This document shows positions 8,242 through 17,580 of a stretch of 17,947 nt of DNA, one piece after another. The notes below the pieces were generated by a model, which worked only from the letters and a program-made list of their open reading frames with translations, made no database searches and had not been told where the DNA came from. The translations under genes were made by a program, and so were the position numbers. Source of the stretch: Dissophora ornata (taxonomy: Eukaryota > Mortierellomycota > Mortierellomycetes > Mortierellales > Mortierellaceae); NCBI GenBank assembly GCA_025201705.1, contig MU617245.1, positions 1-17,947 of the forward strand, read 5' to 3'. The first letter of the stretch is position 1, and every line of letters starts with the position of its first letter.

Positions 8242-9450
8242 ATGGCCGACATAACAAGTACGGTCGTCAATCTGGTGGCCAGTATCGCTAAAGCGGCTAG
8301 TCGTGCTCGAGTCAACAAGACGGCATGCTTTTTCCTATCCCTCCAGTGTAATGAGGTTCTCAGACGTCTCGAGAGTGGGGAGCTTGGTTCTCCAACTGAC
8401 CCCAAGCTAAATGAACTGGTTGCCACCCTTGGAAAATGCAGAAGCGATATTACCAAGTTCACGGGCTTTGGATGGCTTATGCGCTATATCAGATCTGGGG
8501 ACATACCGGAAATAATCGAATTGAACTCGAAAAACCTGGAAAAATGGACGATCTCAGTTCCTCAGACGGCCTCTGATGAAGTGTTAGAAGAGGAGGATAT
8601 GCAAGCTGTGCACTTCGAGGAAGGAGTGTCCAGGAGACAAATTCGGGTTTCGGAAATCCCGATTGTGAACCCAGATGACCTCGAGATTGGCGAGGAAGTA
8701 GGAAAGTTTCCCTTCGGAACCATTTACAAGGGAACCTACCACGGCAAGCCAGTCTTTGTCAGAGAGATCAGCAAGCACATCACGGGCACCCCACTAGACC
8801 TTATCAGGGGCAGTGTCCGTCTCAGTAGTTGTCTCGTTGACTGTCAAAATGTCATTCCCATGCATGGCATCTGTCAAGGACGTATGATCGTGACTGAGAC
8901 TACCGCCCACGGCCCTTTGAGCGATTTCCCTGTCACAAATACACTGCAGAAGGTTGCTATCGCACGGAAGGTCGCCGATGCCATAATGGCCATGCACGAC
9001 ATTGTCGCGAACAAAGAGGGTGTGATCCACAGGGATATCAGGGCCGCCAATATTTTGATCGACAGGAGCCAGGATGGAGATGACGAGCTGGAACCCAAGA
9101 TCACGGGGTTTGAGATGTGTAAGCAAGGCTCTTACGAGACAGGGAACTATCCTGTAGTTGAAGATAGTTACCTCAGATGGTGGTCTCCTGAAAGAGTCAA
9201 CGACAATGGAACCTACTCCAGGTCGGATGTCTACGCCTTCGGCGTTCTCATGTACGAAATTTCTACCGGCAAGGAGCCGGAAGATGGGGATCTCATCGAG
9301 ATGGAGGGCATGAGGATCTGTGGAGAGTACACTACGTTGATGAAGAGATGCCTCAATAAGCGCCACAATGCGAGGCCACAGATGGATGAGGTTGTCCAGG
9401 AACTGTTGTCCATCGAAAATAAGCTCATGGCTGTTGACAGAGAGCCGTAG
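8242..9450 (+). CDS. MLKL-like pseudokinase: N-terminal helical bundle plus kinase-like domain with GFE
   Basis: This 402-residue single-exon protein starts at ATG 8242 (MADITSTVVN); an upstream in-frame TTG is not used. Residues 1-125 look all-helical with amphipathic spacing (VVNLVASIAKAASRARVNK, LQCNEVLRRLESG, LNELVATLGKCRSDITKF, IIELNSKNLEKW). They resemble the four-helix-bundle region that precedes the kinase domain in MLKL and related plant and fungal proteins. A charged linker (about 112-140) leads to a kinase fold (about 145-395): degraded glycine loop VGKFPFGTIYKG; VFVR with the VAIK Lys replaced by R174; HRDIRAAN with D265 kept; GFE at 289-291 in place of DFG; SPE at 315-317; SDVYAFG. 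GFE is the MLKL signature. Loss of VAIK Lys and DFG Asp predicts a pseudokinase. By analogy it may act as a phosphorylation-switched membrane-active effector, with the divergent kinase (5529-7295) as candidate partner. That role is inference. The fold assignment of the N-terminus needs structure prediction. Confidence 0.85.
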   Translation: MADITSTVVNLVASIAKAASRARVNKTACFFLSLQCNEVLRRLESGELGSPTDPKLNELVATLGKCRSDITKFTGFGWLMRYIRSGDIPEIIELNSKNLEKWTISVPQTASDEVLEEEDMQAVHFEEGVSRRQIRVSEIPIVNPDDLEIGEEVGKFPFGTIYKGTYHGKPVFVREISKHITGTPLDLIRGSVRLSSCLVDCQNVIPMHGICQGRMIVTETTAHGPLSDFPVTNTLQKVAIARKVADAIMAMHDIVANKEGVIHRDIRAANILIDRSQDGDDELEPKITGFEMCKQGSYETGNYPVVEDSYLRWWSPERVNDNGTYSRSDVYAFGVLMYEISTGKEPEDGDLIEMEGMRICGEYTTLMKRCLNKRHNARPQMDEVVQELLSIENKLMAVDREP

Positions 9451-10411
9451 AAACGCCTTCCACAAGAAAAGAATGAACATGAAAATATCCTGACGCCAGG
9501 TAGATAAAGCTGTCTTGTATAAAATCGATCTGGGGACAATTGGTTCTGCGACGCCAAACAATATCGCGCTTACCGAATGATTAACGAGACAAGAGAGGGA
9601 TCTTTATTATCAGGAACATGATGCCATTTTTTTAGGTCGTCATGTTGGCTACTGATTTAGTGTACAAAGTATGTTTGCTTAGAGTGTGTAATCCCAACTC
9701 ACCATTTGGACTTTAACGAATCCGAGAGGTTACATCGAGCTTTTTTAAAAAAAGCGGACAAAATGTTGCGAGTATGATTTGCTATCGAATATTATCGCAG
9801 GCTGTGGATCCATGCGTGTCAGGTCAGGGTGCAAAGACAGTGTAGAGATTTATTGACAGTCATTGTTCTCAGTCGTCTATCTAGCCTTGGGATTTGTGAT
9901 TGAACGCTATTAAAAATAGCTTGATTCGGATACACTGTTGTTGCAGCTTCGCACTCTCTCGCTTGTGATGTTCAAATGTATTATGTCAATGGTATTAGTA
10001 GTTATCCTACTATCTCCAGCTGCTTTGTTCGATTCTTTGGAGCTTGGATGACACATTGTGTATGTAAAACCGCCCATTCGCTCCCATTCTATTACTAGCC
10101 GGTCTTACGAAATAAGGGCTGGCGAACAGCATCAGCCTCGCTTTAGGTTGACTGATTGGTGCGACAAAAATCTAGGGAACAGGGGCATATGACACGTGAC
10201 TGGATTGGCAGGCTGTGCAAGCGCAGAGTTACATGTGACCTCCTTTTTTTCCCACATCACCACCATTCCAAAAAAAAAGAGACTGTTTCGCAGACATGTT
10301 TCTTTTCCTTCCTTCTCCTTCTTTTCCTTCCTGTTCGTTATCTCCAACCCACGCACTCGACAGAAACTCTCCCCTCTCTTTCTAATCGACACGCATCCAC
10401 ACCGCTACCAG
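9451..10411. other. Intergenic: 3' flank of the MLKL-like gene and promoter of the helical-repeat gene
   Basis: No gene is seen. It includes a perfect palindrome GCTTTTTTAAAAAAAGC (9739-9755), an E-box CACGTG at 10193-10198 flanked by inverted CCAAT boxes (ATTGG near 10154 and 10203), and a strongly CT-rich stretch from about 10295 to 10385 typical of fungal transcription start regions. Confidence 0.5.
10193..10198. promoter_or_regulatory. E-box CACGTG between inverted CCAAT boxes
   Basis: A perfect CACGTG palindrome lies about 215 bases before the first coding exon I can see, with ATTGG on each side. It is a plausible bHLH/CCAAT-factor site for the downstream gene. Function is inferred from motif and position. 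Confidence 0.4.
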
Positions 10412-10412
10412 A

Positions 10413-13400
10413 TTGCAAGTGGCGAGCCTGCTGGATAAGGACCAGAAAAGTCGCGAAGCTGCAAAGGGGAACAGGGCGCTCTTCAACGCCACGACGTCGT
10501 TGCTCCCACTACTATCAGAGACCGCTGTGGCGTCACACCTTCCTACGGACATTTCGACTGCTTCAAAGGCAACTGCAGCCGCTGTCGACGCATCCACAAA
10601 AATGCTACACTCGCAATCCGTGACAGGTTCACCCAGCGTCACCTCCGAGTCTGCCTTCTCATCGGACAGCACCACTGATCCCACAACACCCGCGACATCT
10701 TGCGACCTAGACCAGGAGTATCCAGCAGCCATGCAGACGATACTGAAGAGTGATCTCAATACCGCAGAGACTTCAGATATGGTAGATGAGCATAAGCAGG
10801 TGCAGATGCTAATCGTCAACAAGCCGTCCATCGATGCGACCACCGTCAGCGCTCAGGAACCAGGCACGACAATGACGGACTCAAACACAGTTGAGCTGGA
10901 CTCGGTAAAATTCAACGTTCATAACGGTTCTGTTCAAAATTGGCCCTTGGACAACGAAAGCTCGGCCGAAACGGATGGAATCGACGCGCACGTCAAATTA
11001 GAATTACAGGGGCACGAGCCAGCTGTGCCTGAGCCCGAGTTTCACTCTACTGTGGACGGTAGGCAAGAGGCCATTGTAAACACGACCTCTCTTGGCGAAT
11101 CCAGCTCAACATACTCACTTCACCCAGAACCCACGAGTGAGCTGGTATCTGAGACCCCCGCCAAAGGTGAAAGTGCCCCAAGTCTGCCCTTATGGGATGT
11201 TGCCAGCGAACATGTCGCGACAGTCGCGCTGCAATGCTTAAGCAAGGACAAGGATATGGAGCTGTCATATGTCTCTATCCTATCTGCTATGACGGTCCTG
11301 CAAAGTGTGCAGGATCAACCATTTGAGCAGGAGGAACTCAGCGATAACGCTCATCAGTACCTACAGGATGCCAGAAAGACGGTCGCGAAGGCGTATTCGC
11401 GGATCTTAAAGATCATGTGCAGATCCAACATTGCAGAGAGCCTCGAGAAGGAGACACTCCGCCAAGGGATAATGTCGTCAGAAGCTCTTTATACTCAGTT
11501 TTATGGGTCTATCCAGCAGGCGGGATATGATTTAGAGGTATGAGCCCGTCACTTCTCGCGCTCCAGACTTTCTACGAAGCAGTGAAAGGAGGTAATAGAA
11601 CAAAACAAGCTTGCATTATGTTATACTTAGGATGAGGCACATTTGGCCATGGCCCAGTACTGGATTAGACACAAAAAGTTCGAGGAGGCACAGGACTGCC
11701 TTGGCCATATCGAGTCTGTGCAATGGACCGGACCTGCATATCGCGAGGCAATTACCTGTCTGCTATTCTCCAAACCTCGTCATGTCCTAGAAGCAGAGAC
11801 CCTGCTGCAAAAGTACCTTGAGTTTTGCGAGAGCGATCAAGGGCAGAAGGTCGATGACGAGCTCAAGGTCAGGACATGGTATAAGCTGCAGGTTGAAGCA
11901 TCCAAGTGGGAGGAGGTGAAATCTCAGTATGAGCGGAGGCGCGCACGTCTCATTGACGGCCCAGGCAGTACAGAGCGTGCATCCATCAGTACTGATGCAG
12001 AGTCGAGGCTCACACCGTTGGCTCTACAACAACATCAGTTACAGGAACAACTGTCGTCTCCCCAGCGGCTGTCTAACATTACGCGCAGCAAGTCCATCAC
12101 ATCATCAACTACAACATCTTCTCATCGTCGCTCACCCTCAAGGCACCCCGCCACCTCACCTTCAGGTCACCAACGAACGCCATCAGTAGCTCCATCTTGG
12201 CCATCAGGAGCCTCCGCCCCTGTAAAAGTCAACACCTCAACAGCTACTCCAGCGCCGGCTAAAGGAGCCTTCTCCTTCTTATCATCCCTCAAGTTTACCA
12301 TGGGTAGCGATGCAGAAGTGATCCAAAGTTCATCCGCAGCCCTTCCTAGTCGCCTCAACGTGAACCACCATCTTACCGTTCTGGACAATGGCATGTTGGA
12401 AGAATGCATCAACTACAAGGAGTTCGAATATGGTTGGAGGCAAATTTATGAAAAGATGGGGTCGGCACTGGAAGACAGCGATACGGCTAGGATAGCCATG
12501 CGACTCTGTAGACGAGCTTTCCTCGGTCATAGTGGCCTTGATCCGAACCATCCGGGTTCATCAAATCTTATGGCCAAGGACATGCGTTTTGAAGACGGAC
12601 TGGACAGTGCCGAACAATCAGAGCTAGAGACCACGCCTACCCCTTTTTCGAGTCAAGATCCAGAGATATGGGAAGCGCGCGCGTGGGTCATTTACACCAA
12701 GGCGATGATGAACCCGCACTTCCTGGCGAGTAGCACTGGCTCCACCGCTCATCCTCAGCCCTCGGCTGCGTTAGTGAATAGAGTTAATGGTCCAACCGCC
12801 TCAGGAAATTTGTCTCTCTTGGGCAGCAATGGAGCGACACCGGCCTCACTGTTTCTGCACGACATTTTAACAATAGCCAACCATTCACCAGAGGTCTCCT
12901 CTCGCTACCTGAAGGCATTTAAGGTCTACAGCGCGTTACGAAGCGATCAGCAGAATCAGCATCAACTCCGCGACCCGTTCGTCATGTCATGCATGATTAA
13001 GGCAATATATGATGCAACTTTGACTGTTGTTCTCGATCCTGATCAGCTTCCGCTGGCAGGGAGCAGGGCAGAGGCTATGAAGCATCAGCGTAGGTCTTCC
13101 TCGCTGCCCTTGAACCAGCTACAACCCATGACTCTTGGACCACTGATAGACTTGGCGTTTGAGATCTATGCCGACATGCGAAACGTGGGGCCAATTCGCC
13201 ATTTGTCATCGCTGATTAACCTGCCACCGAGTTCACCAAGAGTGAAGGGACACAAGACATCGGCCTCTACATCGAGCATCGCCACAGCTTGCACCACTGA
13301 GATCGCGGATATCGGAAGGACATCAACCACGTCGTCGGTCTCAGTTTCGACTATGCTCTCCTTTCAAGACTTGAATCCGACCCTGAAATTCAATCCTCAG

Positions 13401-13964
13401 GCCCGGCATTTACCCACGGAATTTTATTTGGCCCTTTTGCACTTGTGCATCCAGGTTCCACTGTTCAAGATATCATCACAGGTCGTAAAGACTATTTTGG
13501 AAGACATGAATTCAGATTCTGGACGACCTTTGAATCGGTTAGATTATCATCTGGCGGCGGCGCTGCAGTTTTACCATGACACACGTTTGTGTCCCTTTGA
13601 GACAACGGAGGATGCGGCCGAGGTGACCGATTCGGACGTCCGGCAGGGGAAGAGATGCGACTACCATGAGTGGATGTACCAGTCGGACGAGGCTCTTCAA
13701 GAGTACATCAGGACCTCCTCCGCTGTGTCTGATGCGCTGGCTAATTCGAGCGCAGGTGTCGATGCAGAATCGGCGACTGAGATCATCGAGAAGGAGGGGC
13801 TAGAGGATTCGCATCTCCCGTTGGACGGAGGTGAACAAGAGACGTGCAATGGTCGGTTTTATTGGGACCTTTGGTCGAGCGACGATACGGCCCTCACGAG
13901 AGTGCAGTATTCGAGAATCAAGGCAAGAATGCTCGTGGAACATATCATGCGGGCACTCTCGTAA
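10413..13964 (+). CDS. Large helical-repeat (TPR/PPR-like) protein, two visible exons
   Basis: Exon 10413-11537 joins exon 11631-13964 in phase (GYDLE then DEAHLAMAQYWIRHKKFEEA), giving about 1152 residues. The 93-base intron has GTATGA and TTATACTTAG ends. Residues 1-260 are Ser/Thr/Glu-rich and probably disordered. About 265-485 are helical with TPR-like character (AMAQYWIRHKKFEEAQDCL). A Ser/Pro/Thr-rich linker spans about 486-600. About 605-1152 are helical with PPR-like spacing (LTVLDNGMLEECINYKEFEY, ARIAMRLCRRAF, LIDLAFEIYADMRNVG), interrupted by further Ser-rich inserts. Such alpha-solenoids often bind RNA or protein; I cannot name a function. No ATG opens the first exon: the frame is open from 10386 and the first in-frame ATG is at 10602, inside protein-like sequence. 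A branch-like CTAATC (10384-10388) and GCTACCAG ending at 10411 suggest an upstream exon, which I could not place. True start unknown. Confidence 0.75.
11538..11630 (+). other. Intron of the helical-repeat gene
   Basis: The donor is GTATGA after codon GAG and the acceptor is TTATACTTAG before codon GAT. The intron is 93 bases and contains an in-frame stop (TGA), and its removal joins two long open frames without changing phase. Confidence 0.85.
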
Positions 13965-14312
13965 AAATATCAGCGGCAGCAAGCGAGCATACATGTATAC
14001 CTTCTAGATTTATCTGCAATAGCGGCGACGAAGCATGCGGGTAATGCTGCATATGATAAATGTTTGATTTGATCGGGCTTTGTTGTGGGTGGTCAGTAAA
14101 AAAGTGATCGAGCCGTACAAACAGTCACCCCGCGTTTTCCCCACAGATGCACGATGTGAACTTGGGTATAGTTGTCCACGTACCGCAGACACGGGAACCG
14201 GCCCGTAGTGTTGTCGACTGTCAATTTCTCTCTGTCTTCCTTTCTCTCCGTCCTTCCTTGCTCCTCCATCAACATCACCATCCCATTCAGCAAATACTCA
14301 CGCTACATCGCC
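13965..14312. promoter_or_regulatory. Short intergenic region, promoter of the SDR gene
   Basis: No gene is seen between the stop of the helical-repeat gene and the ATG of the dehydrogenase. The last 100 bases before the ATG are CT-rich, as in other promoters of this window. No TATA box is clear. Confidence 0.45.
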
Positions 14313-15541
14313 ATGCACGTCGAGAATAAAGTCGCAATCATCACTGGTGCCTCTTCTGGTAAATACCCAGCTACCCCTGAATAGTTCTGCCCAGCTGCCT
14401 TAAACTTTGACGTCCCGGAGGGCCAGTCACTGATCACGTCCCCTGTGCCTATTGCTTCTTTCTACATACCACCCTAATACCTAGGCCTGGGAAAAGCCCT
14501 CGCGGAACGCCTAGTCAGCAAAGGGTATGAACTTGCCACATTCAACAGCTCCGCCACACATACGCTACATGCCTCGACCACGTGAGCAAATTCTCAGAAA
14601 GGTGACGCTGACCCTGTTGTCTCTCATAGTGCCAAGGTCATCCTCGGCGATATCGACAAGAATGATGGCCTGCGCCTTGCCAATGAACTGAACTATGGGT
14701 AAGAAGGTGCCTGGAAATCCATGGCATTGACGTATGTGAATGCACGCACTACTCCATTGGACCCTGAGGTAGCAGCCAGATCACTGTTTCTAATATCCTT
14801 TCTTCCTGATCAATAGAAAGAAGGACGAGGTTGCATTCTTTTTACAGTGCGATGTGACAAAATACGAACAACAGGCGGCCCTCTTTGACGCTGCCCTCAA
14901 GCACTTCGGAGGCGTCGATATTGTCATCAACAACGCCGGTATTGCCGAGTCGGTTCCTCTGTGGGAGGATAACAAAGGCTTGTGGAAAAAGGTCATTGAC
15001 ATTGATCTATCCGCAGTGATCGAGGGTACACGCCTGGGAATCGAGGCTCTCAAGAAGCAAGGTCGTGGGGGTGTAATCATCAACACTGCTTCACTTGCTG
15101 GCTTATACCCCCAGTACAGAACTCCCGCTTACTCGGCGGCCAAGTTTGGAGTTGTCGGATTCACAAGATCCTTCAAGGAATTTGACTCGAGCATTCGCGT
15201 TAACGCCATCGCGCCCAGGTATATATCATTGAGAGAGTCACCAAGTCTTGGTGACTTTTTTTTTCTATTTCATGATGGACATTAGCGACACTTCAACAAT
15301 GTTATTAATAATATGAACTCCTTTTCGTTATAGCTTCGCACCAACAAAAATCATTGAGAAAATCAAGGAGGATATTGCCAAGATGGGACCCCTGGTCACA
15401 GTCGATATGGTGACGGACGCCTTCATGTTGCTGATTGAAGATGACTCTTACAGAGGCGATATTGCAAGGATCACTCCCCAGTACGGCATCTCGGTCCTGG
15501 GCAAAGCCGTTGGTGGTGGCAAGAAGAAGTCGAAGCTGTAA
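14313..15541 (+). CDS. Peroxisomal short-chain dehydrogenase/reductase, 15-PGDH-like, five exons
   Basis: Exons are 14313-14358, 14485-14524, 14630-14698, 14817-15218 and 15334-15541. Introns are 126, 105, 118 and 115 bases, all GT...AG, and every junction keeps phase, giving 254 residues. It is a classical NAD(P)-dependent SDR: TGASSGLG (11-18) binds the cofactor, CDV (63-65) and NNAG (90-93) follow, and the catalytic residues are S144, Y157 and K161 (YSAAK). The tetrad Asn position is D115 (DIDL). Layout and the NTASLAGLYPQ / FGVVGFTRS stretches resemble 15-hydroxyprostaglandin dehydrogenase-like SDRs, which oxidise secondary alcohols on fatty-acid-derived substrates; the actual substrate here is unknown. 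The protein ends GGGKKKSKL, a canonical PTS1, so import into peroxisomes is expected, fitting lipid metabolism. A start at ATG 14313 (MHVENKVAIITG) gives a normal SDR N-terminus. Confidence 0.93.
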
Positions 15542-15721
15542 ATGGCGGGAGCTGCAAATGTAGCGAGAATGATATGCAGCTGACGCGGTCCCAAGCTAGC
15601 AATGGCGAATCATACTGTAGTAGTCCAGGCCACGAATCAAGACGAAAGACGGATACTGGATACTGGAAGCAACTATCTCGATAGGTAAAAGGCTCTCCCT
15701 TACTACATAGACAACACCTTC

Positions 15722-15727
15722 AATAAA
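15722..15727 (+). terminator. Candidate poly(A) signal of the SDR gene
   Basis: AATAAA lies about 180 bases beyond the stop of the dehydrogenase. It is the only clear one downstream, but somewhat distant. Confidence 0.35.
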
Positions 15728-16539
15728 ATAGACCTGGTTGTGGGGACAGTTGAGTTGTGTTGCAAAATAAGGACTAGAAGCTTTCTGCAAGGGTGGCATG
15801 CATTGGTTTTTTAAGGGGTAGAGAGGGAGGCTGTGGAACTTGGTGTTCAGGACGCGAAGCCAAGACAAACCTCTGAGGCAGGGCATCTCTCTTTGTATTA
15901 GAGCTCTAAAGGCAACTACGGTCTGAACTTGCACAGACCAAAGCGCTGGTTCAAGGAGTGATCGGCTGTACGCCCACATTTCTAAAATTATCCGACAAAA
16001 TTATGCATCGGGGTACATGCCCTGTACAAGAGATGGAGAAACGAGCTGTTGTTGTCTGTCTTGCTCTATCTTTGAGTATGCCTTCAAGAATCAGAGAGCA
16101 AGAGCTAGGCTCGCTAGTCAAATGGCGTAGTCGCACACTTGTCCAATCCCCGGGTTTTTGTATCGCTCTGTTTTTGCTTTGTTGCTTTTGCCACCGAGTT
16201 AAAGACCGGTGGGCTAGGCGTCTCTGATTCAGGTTCATTATTTTGGCGGCTGTGCCAGCACTATGCGTAAAAGCCCGTCCGCCGTGGTGGTGGGTACTTT
16301 ATTTTTGGTCCAAGAAAGAATGTTCTTCATTGAGAAAGGTAAAACAGAGCGGAAATCAAATGGACGCAAGTTTTCAAATAAACTTAAAAGCGAAAGTGTT
16401 TTTGTCAGTTTTTGTACATCATGTACTTTGCGTACAACTAATACTGTCGTTCATTCCACAATTAGGTGACTGGGGTCAAGAAGGCCAGGATAGCGACCAT
16501 GATTGGGATTATGACGAGGACGAGGATACGGATGCGGAT

Positions 16540-16564
16540 GGGGATGGGGGATGGGGGATGGGGG
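16540..16564 (+). repeat. GGGGGAT tandem array, canonical G-quadruplex motif
   Basis: Four G-runs of 4, 5, 5 and 5 bases are separated by two-base AT loops (16540-16543, 16546-16550, 16553-16557, 16560-16564), preceded by looser GGATRC-type units from about 16516. This fits the G-quadruplex consensus on the plus strand. It lies about 260 bases upstream of the putative TATA box of the deacetylase gene. Confidence 0.75.
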
Positions 16565-16808
16565 ATGAGGATAGCTCATGTTGAGACAATGAGTTTACCG
16601 GGAATGAGCAGTATCCCGAGGGAGTGCTTTCCTCGGGAAGAGATTAAATGCGAGTGAGCCCACGCACACATTTGGCAAGCACCACCTTATTGCCACACCT
16701 GCGCCTAGATTGCCAACAGACGCATTTACAGTGTACAACACACAAACACTCGTCGGCGTTGCCAGATCCGAGCAACTAAGGCCTGGCTGTCCCTTTACCA
16801 GGAATCGG

Positions 16809-16838
16809 CCAATACACGGTATAAAAATATATATAAAG
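16809..16838 (+). promoter_or_regulatory. CCAAT box and TATA element of the deacetylase gene
   Basis: CCAAT at 16809-16813 is followed by TATAAAAATATATATAAAG at 16820-16838. A long CT-rich leader runs from about 16860 to the ATG at 17167, with a second weaker TATATAA near 17110. Either could set transcription start. Confidence 0.5.
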
Positions 16839-17166
16839 ATGTGCCACATGCCACGCAGCACCGCCGTCCCTCTTTCTCTTCTCCTTTATCCTCGCCCTTT
16901 ACACCGTTGTTCCATACAGCCCATCCACCGCAGCAACCAACCTTCCCTCGCTGTCCCTTCCCTGCACCCAAGCCTGTGCATTGACTTCTTGATATCCTTC
17001 CCGTCCCCCCTGCTCTAACGACCGAATTACGATATAAAAAGAAAAAAAAAAGTGCCAATCCCTCCCTTCAATTACAACAAAATATCCCTCTTCCTGTTTC
17101 GAACAGCGTTATATAACTCCTCATCCCTCTCTTTTTTCATCAAAAACAAAACAACGTCCTTCCATC

Positions 17167-17580
17167 ATGACTGCCGCTCAATCTGAAAAGAAGCCGATGC
17201 AGACCAAGAACAAGGTCTTGATCGCTGCCGTTTCCCTTGCCGTCGTCGTTGGCATCGCCCTCGGCGTATACTTTGGAGTCCATAACAAGAACAACGACAG
17301 CAACAACAGCTCGAGCAACAGTAAATCGAGCAACTCGACTTCAGGCACATCGACAACAGCATCCGGCACTACCGCAGCATCCGGTACTGCCTCGCCTACC
17401 CCCACTGGTAGCGTGCTCACTCCCGCTGGTCAGAACGGAACTATGATCAACGGCACGTTGTTCCCCTATTACACGCTAACGGGCGATGCCCCCACGCCTG
17501 TGGGTGTCGCTGGTATGGTCTACACGACTTGCAAGACCCCAAACACTTTTTCCATCTCATTTGACGATGGTCCATCTGAG
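17167..17580 (+). CDS. Membrane-anchored polysaccharide (chitin) deacetylase, NodB/CE4, first exon, runs off window
   Basis: The first 138 residues are visible. A short basic N-terminus (MTAAQSEKKPMQTKNK) precedes one hydrophobic segment (about 17-38, VLIAAVSLAVVVGIALGVYF), giving a type II signal anchor with the rest outside the membrane. Residues 40-85 are a Ser/Thr/Asn/Gly-rich, probably O-glycosylated stalk. FSISFDDGPSE (128-138) is NodB motif 1 of carbohydrate esterase family 4, with the Asp pair for catalysis and metal binding. These enzymes deacetylate chitin to chitosan in the wall. The frame stops right after GAG at a good donor (GTGAGT at 17581), so an intron begins there. The remaining motifs (the metal-binding His pair and others) must lie in later exons, outside the window. 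ATG 17167 is the first ATG after the CT-rich leader. Confidence 0.85.

Larger units (their letters stand above)
15542..16808. other. Intergenic region without a supportable gene
   Basis: Open frames here are short and not protein-like. The region contains the 3' flank of the SDR gene, a G-rich GGGGGAT array at 16540-16564, and the upstream part of the deacetylase promoter. Confidence 0.5.

Noticed and set aside
8794..9561. 255-codon minus-strand open frame
   Set aside because: It lies antisense to the MLKL-like gene, whose sense frame carries clear kinase motifs.
14010..14329. Short open frames on both strands ahead of the SDR gene
   Set aside because: They lie in the CT-rich promoter and leader with no coding character.
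16243..16584. 113-codon plus-strand open frame with an Asp/Gly-rich tail
   Set aside because: The acidic tail is only the translated G-rich repeat and the rest is not protein-like.
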